Shown piece by piece: positions 1 to 5,299 of a stretch of DNA of 9,896 nt. The translations under genes were made by a program, and so were the position numbers. The notes below the pieces were generated by a model. It saw only the letters and a program-made list of their open reading frames with translations. It ran no database searches and was not told where the DNA came from. The number at the start of each line of letters is the position of its first letter. Within the stretch, counting starts at the first letter, position 1. The stretch is from positions 1 through 9,896 of the forward strand of contig JAEEXV010000035.1 of NCBI GenBank assembly GCA_016287975.1. The letters run 5' to 3'. Source of the stretch: Lentisphaeria bacterium (lineage in GTDB: Bacteria; Verrucomicrobiota; Lentisphaeria; Oligosphaerales; Oligosphaeraceae).

Positions 1-1
1 A

Positions 2-48
2 GGAGCATAGCCAGGGGTGGAGGGCGCGTCAGCGCCCGGAACCCCTGG
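2..48 (+). repeat. Modular stem-loop repeat, unit A
   Basis: The unit opens with GGAGCATAGCCAGGGGTGGA (2-21) and closes with GGAACCCCTGG (38-48). CCAGGGGT (11-18) pairs perfectly with ACCCCTGG (41-48). After a symmetric unpaired GGA/GGA, GGGCGC (22-27) pairs with GCGCCC (32-37) around a four-base loop. The result is a two-tier hairpin. The same opening and closing sequences recur in opposite orientation at 251-302 with a different inner stem, so this is a repeat unit rather than a chance hairpin. The unit may begin left of the window. Confidence 0.8.
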
Positions 49-149
49 GGGCGGGGAAAAAAACGACAGGAGCCCCGCAGGGGCGGCGGGAACGCCTGGC
101 AACGGGAGCCGCCGACAAATGCCGCCTTGCGGCCCTGGAACGGCTGTCG

Positions 150-209
150 TTGTCGGGGGCGGAGGCTGCGGTCGGGCTTCCGCCCTCCCTCCGCCTCCGC
201 CCCCGACAA
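150..209. repeat. Inverted repeat with 16-bp perfect arms
   Basis: TTGTCGGGGGCGGAGG (150-165) is the exact reverse complement of 194-209. The 28-base loop is itself GC-rich. It lies between repeat units A and B. The length and perfection of the arms make it more than compositional noise, but its function is unknown. Confidence 0.75.
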
Positions 210-223
210 TGGCATCCATTTCC

Positions 224-248
224 GGGCGCCGATCTGTTTTCGGCGCCC
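224..248. repeat. Nine-bp stem hairpin
   Basis: GGGCGCCGA (224-232) pairs perfectly with TCGGCGCCC (240-248) across a seven-base loop. It abuts repeat unit B. There is no adjacent T-run on either strand of the kind an intrinsic terminator needs, so it is recorded as a structural repeat component. Confidence 0.65.
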
Positions 249-250
249 TT

Positions 251-302
251 CCAGGGGTTCCGCTCGCCGCTTCGCGGCTCGCTCCACCCCTGGCTATGCT
301 CC
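251..302 (-). repeat. Modular stem-loop repeat, unit B (inverted copy)
   Basis: Read on the minus strand, this starts with the same 20-base lead as unit A (302 down to 283) and ends with the same GGAACCCCTGG (261 down to 251). The outer stem is CCAGGGGT/ACCCCTGG (251-258 with 286-293). The inner stem differs from unit A: GCCGC (266-270) pairs with GCGGC (274-278) around a three-base loop. Boundaries are identical, the interior is divergent and the fold is the same. Together units A and B form an inverted pair enclosing about 200 bp. Confidence 0.8.
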
Positions 303-305
303 GAC

Positions 306-321
306 GCCCCCTTGCGGGGGC
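306..321. repeat. Short GC hairpin with TTGC loop
   Basis: GCCCCC (306-311) pairs with GGGGGC (316-321) around TTGC. The CTTGCGG word also appears at 126-132 and 522-528 in this gene-free region, so it may belong to the same repeat mosaic. A weak bidirectional terminator role is possible but no T-run follows. Confidence 0.45.
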
Positions 322-441
322 TTCCTTAGCCAGGATTGCCACGCCCTCTCCACGGTGGCTGCGCATTGCCAGATTCCACGAAGTTGCTCTGTTTCCCAAA
401 CGAGTTGGCAATTGCCGACCTTCTTGGGGAGCATAGTATTC

Positions 442-460
442 GGGGAAAGACATATTCCCC
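442..460. repeat. Hairpin preceded by the repeat-unit lead GGAGCATAG
   Basis: GGGGAA (442-447) pairs with TTCCCC (455-460) around a seven-base loop. The preceding GGAGCATAG (428-436) is the first nine bases of repeat units A and B. It may be a degraded or divergent third unit. It lies about 70 bp beyond the manC stop codon, so a termination or RNA-stability role for manC mRNA is possible, but no U-run is visible. Confidence 0.4.
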
Positions 461-531
461 GCCATCCCAGAGCGGGGGAGCCACGGCCATCCCCGCCCTG
501 CCCCGCCTGGGATATCCCCCCGCTTGCGGCC

Positions 532-1638
532 CTATACCTGGGTCGCGCCGCGGTCGTGCATGGTGATGACGACCTTCCGCACATCCTGGGCGCGGCTCTT
601 CGGAAGAATCAGCACGGCGTCGTCGTTGACGACGACCACCATGTCCTTGAGGCCGACGGCGGCGACCGCCATCTTCTTCTGCCCTGGCGCGTTATAGACG
701 ATGGAGGATTCGCAGTCGATGAGCACGGGCTCGCCGAAGGTGACATTGCCGTTGCCGTCGGGCGGGAAGGTGCGCGACAGCGCATCCCAGCTGCCCAGGT
801 CGTCCCAGATGAACTTGCCTGGAATCACGGAGACCTCGCCAGACTTCTCCATCAGCGCGTAGTCGATGGAGATGCTCGGCATCGCGTCGAAGATCGCCTG
901 CGCGCGGCGTTCGTCATGCGCCATGATGGCGTCGGTGAGATCCTCCAGCGTCTCGGCGAGGACGGGATTGGCGTGGCCGAACTCGTTCTGGAAGGTCGAC
1001 AGCCGCCAGAAGAACATACCTGAATTCCAGTAGCAATGTCCTGACGCGATGAACTTGGCCGCCTTCTCCGCCGAGGGCTTCTCATGGAAGCAACTGACCT
1101 TGTAGAGCGGGTACTTGTCGTTGGCGTTGAGGCGTTCGGAGGAAGCATCCACCTCGATGTAGCCATAGGCGGGATCCGGGCGCACCGGCTGGATGCCGAT
1201 GGTGATCAGCGTGTCGATGTTCTCCGCCTCCTCCAGCGCCGCCTGCGCGGTCGCCACAAAGGGCTCCGTGTCAGGGATGCGGTGGTCCGCCGTCAACACC
1301 CCCATCGTCACCGCCTCGGGTCCCAGTTCACGGTGCTTCGCCAAAATGCTCGCCGCCGCGAAAATCAGGCAGCCCGCCGTATTGCGCTTCGAGGGCTCCG
1401 CCAGCACATTCTCCGCAGGGATCCCCAGATTCGCCGACACGATTGCGGGACGCAGCAATTTGCTCGTCGCGATATACACATTCTCCGCAGGCACCAGCGC
1501 CTTGCTGCGCTCGACCGCCTCCTCCAGCAGCGACTGGCCGCTTGAAGTCAGCGTCAGCAGCTGCTTCGGATGCGCCACGCGCGACATCGGCCAGAAGCGC
1601 TCCCCAGTCCCCCCTGCCATGATCACGATCACACGCAT
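532..1638 (-). CDS. manC: Mannose-1-phosphate guanylyltransferase
   Basis: Cytoplasmic enzyme that converts mannose-1-phosphate and GTP to GDP-mannose, a precursor for mannose, fucose or rhamnose residues of surface polysaccharides. Numbering from the ATG at 1644, the nucleotidyltransferase signature GGTGERFWPMSR is at residues 11-22 with PKQ at 26-28. EPSKRNTAG is at 83-91, LTADHRIP at 117-124, GYIE at 161-164, EKP at 188-190, WNSGMF at 206-211 and WDDLGSWDAL at 280-289. At 368 aa it lacks the C-terminal cupin phosphomannose isomerase domain of bifunctional ManC/AlgA (about 470-480 aa), so it is probably a single-function transferase. Two ATGs lie two codons apart. AGGAG at 1647-1651 is only 2 nt from the upstream one (1644) but 8 nt from the ATG at 1638, so 1638 is preferred. 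It follows rsfS by 15 bp and is the last gene of the cluster. Stop is TAG. Confidence 0.93.
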   Translation of the reverse strand: MRVIVIMAGGTGERFWPMSRVAHPKQLLTLTSSGQSLLEEAVERSKALVPAENVYIATSKLLRPAIVSANLGIPAENVLAEPSKRNTAGCLIFAAASILAKHRELGPEAVTMGVLTADHRIPDTEPFVATAQAALEEAENIDTLITIGIQPVRPDPAYGYIEVDASSERLNANDKYPLYKVSCFHEKPSAEKAAKFIASGHCYWNSGMFFWRLSTFQNEFGHANPVLAETLEDLTDAIMAHDERRAQAIFDAMPSISIDYALMEKSGEVSVIPGKFIWDDLGSWDALSRTFPPDGNGNVTFGEPVLIDCESSIVYNAPGQKKMAVAAVGLKDMVVVVNDDAVLILPKSRAQDVRKVVITMHDRGATQV

Positions 1639-1646
1639 CGACATCT

Positions 1647-1651
1647 CTCCT
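1647..1651 (-). promoter_or_regulatory. Ribosome binding site that decides the manC start
   Basis: AGGAG on the minus strand lies just past the rsfS stop codon (1654-1656). Spacing is 8 nt to the ATG at 1638 and 2 nt to the ATG at 1644, which favours 1638 as the manC start. Its place in the very short rsfS-manC gap suggests the two are co-transcribed, possibly with translational coupling. Confidence 0.65.
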
Positions 1652-1653
1652 TT

Positions 1654-2067
1654 CTACAAGTTCCCCTGCCCTGGCGCCAGCGGCGCGGCCCCGCCCTTGA
1701 CCCGCATCACAATCTTGGACTCGTCCCAGAGTTCCTCCAATGCATAGAAGTTCCTCATTTCGGGCTCGAGGATATGGACCAGCAGCACGCCGTAGTCCAG
1801 CACCATCCAGCGGCTCTCGGCGCGTCCGTCCTGCCCGCGCATCAAGACGCCCTGGTCGGCGAGCGCGCGGCGGACATGTTCGGCGATGGCGTTGATGTGG
1901 GGCATGGAGGTGCCGCTGCAGACGAGGTAGTAGTCCGCGACAATGGTGTTCTCGTGGACGTCGAAGAGCAGGATGTCCTGCGCCTTGGTCGCCTCGCAGG
2001 TCGCGACGGCGAGTTTCGCCAGTTCAAGGGAATCCAGCGGCGCGGGGGTGGTGTTTTCGTTTGCCAT
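1654..2067 (-). CDS. rsfS: Ribosome silencing factor RsfS
   Basis: Small cytoplasmic factor of the RsfS/YbeB/Iojap family. Known members bind large-subunit protein uL14 and block subunit joining, lowering translation during starvation. The 137-aa product is slightly longer than many family members. Diagnostic segments are DYYLVCSGTSMPHINAIAEH at residues 45-64 and WMVLDYGVLLVHILEPEMR at 87-105, followed by FYALEELW at 107-114. The frame stays open upstream to an ATG at 2172, but that extension lies inside nadD and has no family homology. The ATG at 2067 has AGGAG at 2078-2082 with 10 nt spacing, and is chosen. The start is 19 bp beyond the nadD stop. The nadD-rsfS pairing is a widely conserved gene neighbourhood, which supports both calls. 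Stop is TAG. Confidence 0.95.
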   Translation of the reverse strand: MANENTTPAPLDSLELAKLAVATCEATKAQDILLFDVHENTIVADYYLVCSGTSMPHINAIAEHVRRALADQGVLMRGQDGRAESRWMVLDYGVLLVHILEPEMRNFYALEELWDESKIVMRVKGGAAPLAPGQGNL

Positions 2068-2086
2068 AGTGGGTTTTCTCCTGTGC

Positions 2087-2953
2087 TTATGCTTTCTGAT
2101 ACAAATGGTTCTGGCAGATGTAAGACCAGACCGACGGAGACAGGTAGCGCGCAGGGGCGCCGCCGTTCGCAATCGCGCGCCGAATGTCGCTGGAGGCGAT
2201 GTCCATCATCGGATATTCCTGCGTCGGCAGGACGGAGCGCTGCAGTTTCGCCGCGAAGGCCGCGCCGTACAATTCGATCAGGCGCTGGAAAGCCAGATTC
2301 GGCCCCGCGGCCGCGCCTTGCGCCGTCGACTGCGCGCGCGCCAGGTTCAGGTATTCGCCAGGGCGCGGATAGATGATGAAGTCGTAGTTGCGCAGCAGTT
2401 CGCCGTAGCGGTGCCAGCGCTGCAGCTCGAAGAGATTGTCCGTACCCATGAGGAACAGCAGTTCCATGTCGGAGAAGAGGCGGTGCAGGATCTCCATCGT
2501 CTCGATGGTGTAGGTGCGGTCGCCGTCGCGCTTCAGTTCCAGGTCGGAGGTGCTGAAGCGGTATTCGACCTGCGTCTCGTCCCCGTCCAGGTTGGTCACC
2601 GTGAAGGACGGCTTCTCGCGGAGCGCGTCGTCGATCGCCAGTTCAAGCATCTCCATGCGCACCTTTCCGGGCAGGGAACTTCCAGCCGCCTTCAGCGGCG
2701 ACTGCTTGGCGGGGATGAACATCACCTCGTCCGCCAGCTGGTGCTCCAGGATCTGGCGCGCCAGCGCGACATGCCCGAGGTGGACGGGGTCGAACGAGCC
2801 ACCGAAGACGACCAGGCGCTGACGACGGGCGGTCGTCAGCCCCGCGTTCTTCTCCATCGCCTCCTTGACGCCGTCGTCATTCGGCCATGGATCCGGGATC
2901 ACCACCTCCTCCCGCTTCTTGCGGGGCGGACGGTCATACGCATCTTCTTTCAT
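2087..2953 (-). CDS. nadD: Nicotinate-nucleotide adenylyltransferase
   Basis: Cytoplasmic enzyme that transfers AMP from ATP to nicotinate mononucleotide, making deamido-NAD in NAD biosynthesis. The nucleotidyltransferase fold is clear: GGSFDPVHLGH (residues 51-61, ATP-binding HxGH type), PAKQSPLK (81-88), RTYTIETME (146-154), LMGTDNLFELQRWHRYGEL (168-186), ASSDIRRAI (253-261) and a C-terminal VWSYICQNHLY (275-285). At 288 aa it exceeds the usual 190-220 aa. About 46 charged, Pro-rich residues precede the first strand, and there is extra sequence around 200-245. The ATG at 2953 has no good Shine-Dalgarno. An in-frame ATG at 2857 follows AAGGAGG but only 2 nt away, so the true start is uncertain; 2857 would give 256 aa. 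The upstream stretch keeps GC-rich third positions, so I keep the longer form. rsfS follows after 19 bp. Stop is TAA. Confidence 0.93.
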   Translation of the reverse strand: MKEDAYDRPPRKKREEVVIPDPWPNDDGVKEAMEKNAGLTTARRQRLVVFGGSFDPVHLGHVALARQILEHQLADEVMFIPAKQSPLKAAGSSLPGKVRMEMLELAIDDALREKPSFTVTNLDGDETQVEYRFSTSDLELKRDGDRTYTIETMEILHRLFSDMELLFLMGTDNLFELQRWHRYGELLRNYDFIIYPRPGEYLNLARAQSTAQGAAAGPNLAFQRLIELYGAAFAAKLQRSVLPTQEYPMMDIASSDIRRAIANGGAPARYLSPSVWSYICQNHLYQKA

Positions 2954-3014
2954 AGTCTGTCAAAAATCCGTAGGAACAATTCAATCCCCCCTCCCGAAGA
3001 CGCAGAATGGCATC

Positions 3015-3051
3015 CCGCAGAGCCCCCGGGTGGTTTCCAGGGGCTTCGCGG
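3015..3051 (-). terminator. Possible hairpin between the EF-G-like gene and nadD
   Basis: The arms 3015-3026 and 3040-3051 match at 10 of 12 positions (CCGC-xx-AGCCCC type) around a 13-base loop. It lies 27-63 bp beyond the stop codon of the EF-G-like gene and about 60 bp before nadD. The descending strand lacks a T-run directly after the stem, so it is not a textbook intrinsic terminator. It could attenuate or stabilise the mRNA. The rest of the 124-bp gap holds no gene. A TTGAAT word near 2985-2990 (minus strand) is the only promoter-like hint for nadD. Confidence 0.35.
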
Positions 3052-3077
3052 AGTGTTTCCGAAAAGGCGCGGCGGGA

Positions 3078-5111
3078 CTACTCGTCCTCGTTCTCCTCTT
3101 CCTTGGCGGCCTCTTCCTGCACCTTCTTCGCGATGGCGGCGGGCACCGGGTCATAGCGCTCGAACTTCATCGAGAAGGAGCCGCGCCCCTGGGTCATGGA
3201 GCGCAACTGCGCAGGATAGCTGTAGACCTCGGCCAGCGGGACCTCGGCGGTCAGCACCTGCATGCCGTCCTGGCTCTCCATCCCGAGGATGCGCCCGCGG
3301 CGGCTGTTGAGGTCGCCCTGGACGGCGCCCATGTACTCGCCTGGCAGTTCGATGGAGAGAGTCATGATCGGCTCGAGCAGTTCGGGCTTCGCCTTCGCCA
3401 TGGCGGCGCGGAAGGCGCCTCGCGTGGCGATCTTGAACGCCATTTCCGAGGAGTCGACGGGGTGGTATTTGCCGAAGAAGACGACGGCCTTGAAGTTGAT
3501 GACCTTGGAGTGCGAGAGCGGCCCCACCAGGCGCGTCTCCGCGACGCCCTTCTCGATCGCGGGGATGAAGTTCTTCGGGATCGCGCCGCCGACGACCTCG
3601 TTCCCGAACTGGTACTCCTCCTCCGCCGTGCCAGCGAAGGGCTCGATGCGCATGTGGACCTCGGCGAACTGGCCGTGGCCGCCAGACTGCTTCTTGTGGC
3701 GGAACTGATCCTCGCCAGTCGCCTTCACCGTCTCGCGGTACGGGACCTTCGGCGTGTCGAGCGAGACCGCCACCTTGAAGTCGTTCTTCATGCGTGCGAC
3801 CATCAGGTTGATCTGCTGGTCGCCCATGCCGCTGATCACCGTCTGGTGCGTCTCGGCGTTGCGCTCCATCTTCAGCGTGCGGTCCTCCGCCATCAGACGG
3901 CCCAGCGCCGCCGCCAACTTGTCATCCTCACCCTTGTTCACCGCCGAAATCGCGTACATCTGCGTCGGCTGCGGATACGGGACGGGCGCGAAGACCGCAT
4001 CCGTCTGCTTGGCGGAGAGCACGTCCATCATCGCCGTGTTCTTGAGTTTCGCCAGCGCGATGATCTCGCCAGGGCCCGCCTCGTCCACATTCTCCTGGTT
4101 CTTGCCCTGCACCAGCAGCAGATTGCCGAGGCGCTCCTTGCCCTGCTTCGTCGAGTTCACCATCTCCGCGTCCTTCGTGAAGGTGCCGCTGTAGATGCGG
4201 ATGTAGGTCATCTGCCCGATGAAGGCGTCGTTGACCGACTTGAAGACAAAGCCCACCGCGTCGCCGCTCTTGCGGTCGATCGATCCGGCCTCCAGCGGGA
4301 TCGGGACCTCGTCCAGCGGGGAGGCGCCATACTGCAGGATGAAGTCCATCAGTTCGGCGACGCCCAGGTCCTTCGCGACGCTGCCCGCGAAGATGGGAAT
4401 CAGCTTCTCGGTCACGAAAGCGTGGCGCAGGCCGTGGAGCAGATCCTCGTCCGAAAGCGTCTCGGACTCCAGATACTTCTCCATGAGCGCGTCGTCGGAT
4501 TCGGCGACCGCCTCGATCAGCTGCATCTTGTCCGCCTCGGCCGTGTCGCCGCCCTTCTCCACCGCGTCCGGAGCCAGCACGCTGTAGACGCCCGTGAGTT
4601 TCGCCTTGAGGCCGATCGGCAGGCAGAAGGGCACGCTGTTGCCCTTGATGCAGGACTGGCGCAGCGCGTCGAGGACGTGGTCATAGTCGGCCATGTCCTT
4701 GTCGCATCCGTTGATGAAGACCAGGCGCGGGATATGGCGCTCGCGGGCCTGGCGCCAGGCGCGGATGGCGCCGGGGCCGATTTCGCCCGCCGCGTCCACC
4801 ACGAGCACCATGATGTCGGCCGCGTTGATGGCGTTCATCGCCTCGCCGCAGAAGTCGGAGCTTCCGGGAGTGTCGACGAAGAAGAAATGCCCGTCCTTCC
4901 ACGGGCAGTGCATCACGGCGGAAAAGATGCTGCCCTTGCGCTCCTGCTCCTCCTTGCGGAAGTCGGAGACGCTGGTGCCGTTGTCCACGCTGCCCTGCCG
5001 CGGGACGACCCCTGCCTTGAAGAGCATCAGATCTGCCAGCGAGGTCTTGCCTGCGCCCGCATTGCCAGCCAGCACGAAGTTACGAATGCGGTCGGGTGCA
5101 CAATTTTTCAC
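3078..5111 (-). CDS. Elongation factor G-like translational GTPase (EF-G paralogue)
   Basis: The 677-aa protein has the full EF-G domain plan. The G domain has a P-loop GNAGAGKTS (residues 16-24), DTPGSSDF (80-87) and FINGCDKD (132-139). Domain II is around 280-370 and domain III around 380-450. Domain IV carries HKKQSGGHGQFAEV (472-485) and AIPKNFIPAIEKG (510-522). Domain V is around 585-655, and the tail is acidic (EEENEDE). Canonical EF-G catalyses ribosomal translocation. Here two GTPase features deviate: the G4 NKxD motif reads NGCD (134-137), and the catalytic His after DTPG is Ser84. This resembles EF-G-like paralogues rather than the main EF-G, so the cellular role (translocation under special conditions, recycling, other) is open. 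The start is GTG at 5111 with AGGAG at 5120-5124, 8 nt away. It is not tightly linked to either neighbour. Stop is TAG. Confidence 0.9.
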   Translation of the reverse strand: MKNCAPDRIRNFVLAGNAGAGKTSLADLMLFKAGVVPRQGSVDNGTSVSDFRKEEQERKGSIFSAVMHCPWKDGHFFFVDTPGSSDFCGEAMNAINAADIMVLVVDAAGEIGPGAIRAWRQARERHIPRLVFINGCDKDMADYDHVLDALRQSCIKGNSVPFCLPIGLKAKLTGVYSVLAPDAVEKGGDTAEADKMQLIEAVAESDDALMEKYLESETLSDEDLLHGLRHAFVTEKLIPIFAGSVAKDLGVAELMDFILQYGASPLDEVPIPLEAGSIDRKSGDAVGFVFKSVNDAFIGQMTYIRIYSGTFTKDAEMVNSTKQGKERLGNLLLVQGKNQENVDEAGPGEIIALAKLKNTAMMDVLSAKQTDAVFAPVPYPQPTQMYAISAVNKGEDDKLAAALGRLMAEDRTLKMERNAETHQTVISGMGDQQINLMVARMKNDFKVAVSLDTPKVPYRETVKATGEDQFRHKKQSGGHGQFAEVHMRIEPFAGTAEEEYQFGNEVVGGAIPKNFIPAIEKGVAETRLVGPLSHSKVINFKAVVFFGKYHPVDSSEMAFKIATRGAFRAAMAKAKPELLEPIMTLSIELPGEYMGAVQGDLNSRRGRILGMESQDGMQVLTAEVPLAEVYSYPAQLRSMTQGRGSFSMKFERYDPVPAAIAKKVQEEAAKEEENEDE

Positions 5112-5195
5112 GATAAAAACTCCTGTCCTGTAGGGAATGTTCGATTGGGTTTGCGGTTTTCAACTGAAACAAAAAATCGACATAATGTAATACGC
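5112..5195 (-). promoter_or_regulatory. AT-rich leader and likely promoter region of the EF-G-like gene
   Basis: The stretch just upstream of the GTG start is much richer in A and T than the surrounding genes. It holds the ribosome binding site AGGAG (5120-5124) and a TTGAAA word on the minus strand (5158-5163) that could be a -35 box. No good -10 follows at 16-18 bp: the best is AACATT, 3 of 6 to consensus. The 188-bp gap, the AT-rich leader and the hairpin at its far end suggest the gene has its own promoter, but the exact site is not resolved. Confidence 0.35.
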
Positions 5196-5255
5196 CCCCC
5201 CGCATTTGCCACACACCATCCCCATTTGCCGCCACTCTTGCCGCGCATTTTCCGC

Positions 5256-5291
5256 CCGCCCCCGCCGCCAGATGGCCTGGGACGGGGGCGG
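5256..5291 (-). terminator. Hairpin just past the RND transporter stop, possible terminator
   Basis: CCGCCCCCG (5256-5264) pairs perfectly with CGGGGGCGG (5283-5291) across an 18-base loop. The stem begins 8 bp past the transporter stop codon (5300-5302) on the minus strand. No T-run follows directly, so it may be a non-canonical or Rho-assisted terminator, or a 3'-end stabiliser. Its position at the end of the efflux operon is the main argument for a role. Confidence 0.4.
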
Positions 5292-5299
5292 CGCGGCGC

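Larger units (their letters stand above)
1..531. other. Gene-free, hairpin-rich repeat region downstream of manC
   Basis: No convincing gene lies here. Several frames are open, but their translations are low-complexity (Pro, Gly, Arg and Ala runs), lack recognisable domains, and run through a chain of inverted repeats. The sequence is a series of stem-loops: 11-48, 72-84 (GCCCC/GGGGC), 82-113 (GGCGGC/GCCGCC), 150-209, 224-248, 251-293, 306-321 and 442-460. The palindromes GGCAATTGCC (407-416) and GGGATATCCC (509-518) also occur. The segment from about 340 to 530 is less structured. For manC transcripts arriving from the right, this is the 3' untranslated region or terminator zone, but no stem followed by a clear U-run was found. 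It reads as intergenic repeat DNA rather than a decayed gene. Confidence 0.7.

Noticed and set aside
294..584. Minus-strand 96-codon frame overlapping the end of manC
   Set aside because: It spans repeat DNA and hairpins and has no domain. It looks like a spurious translation of intergenic repeats.
17..1023. Overlapping plus-strand frames at the left end (from 17, 127 and 336)
   Set aside because: Translations are low-complexity, lack domains, cross hairpin repeats, and run antisense into manC.
2068..2172. N-terminal extension of RsfS to the ATG at 2172
   Set aside because: It overlaps nadD coding sequence and lacks family similarity. The ATG at 2067 has a well-placed AGGAG.
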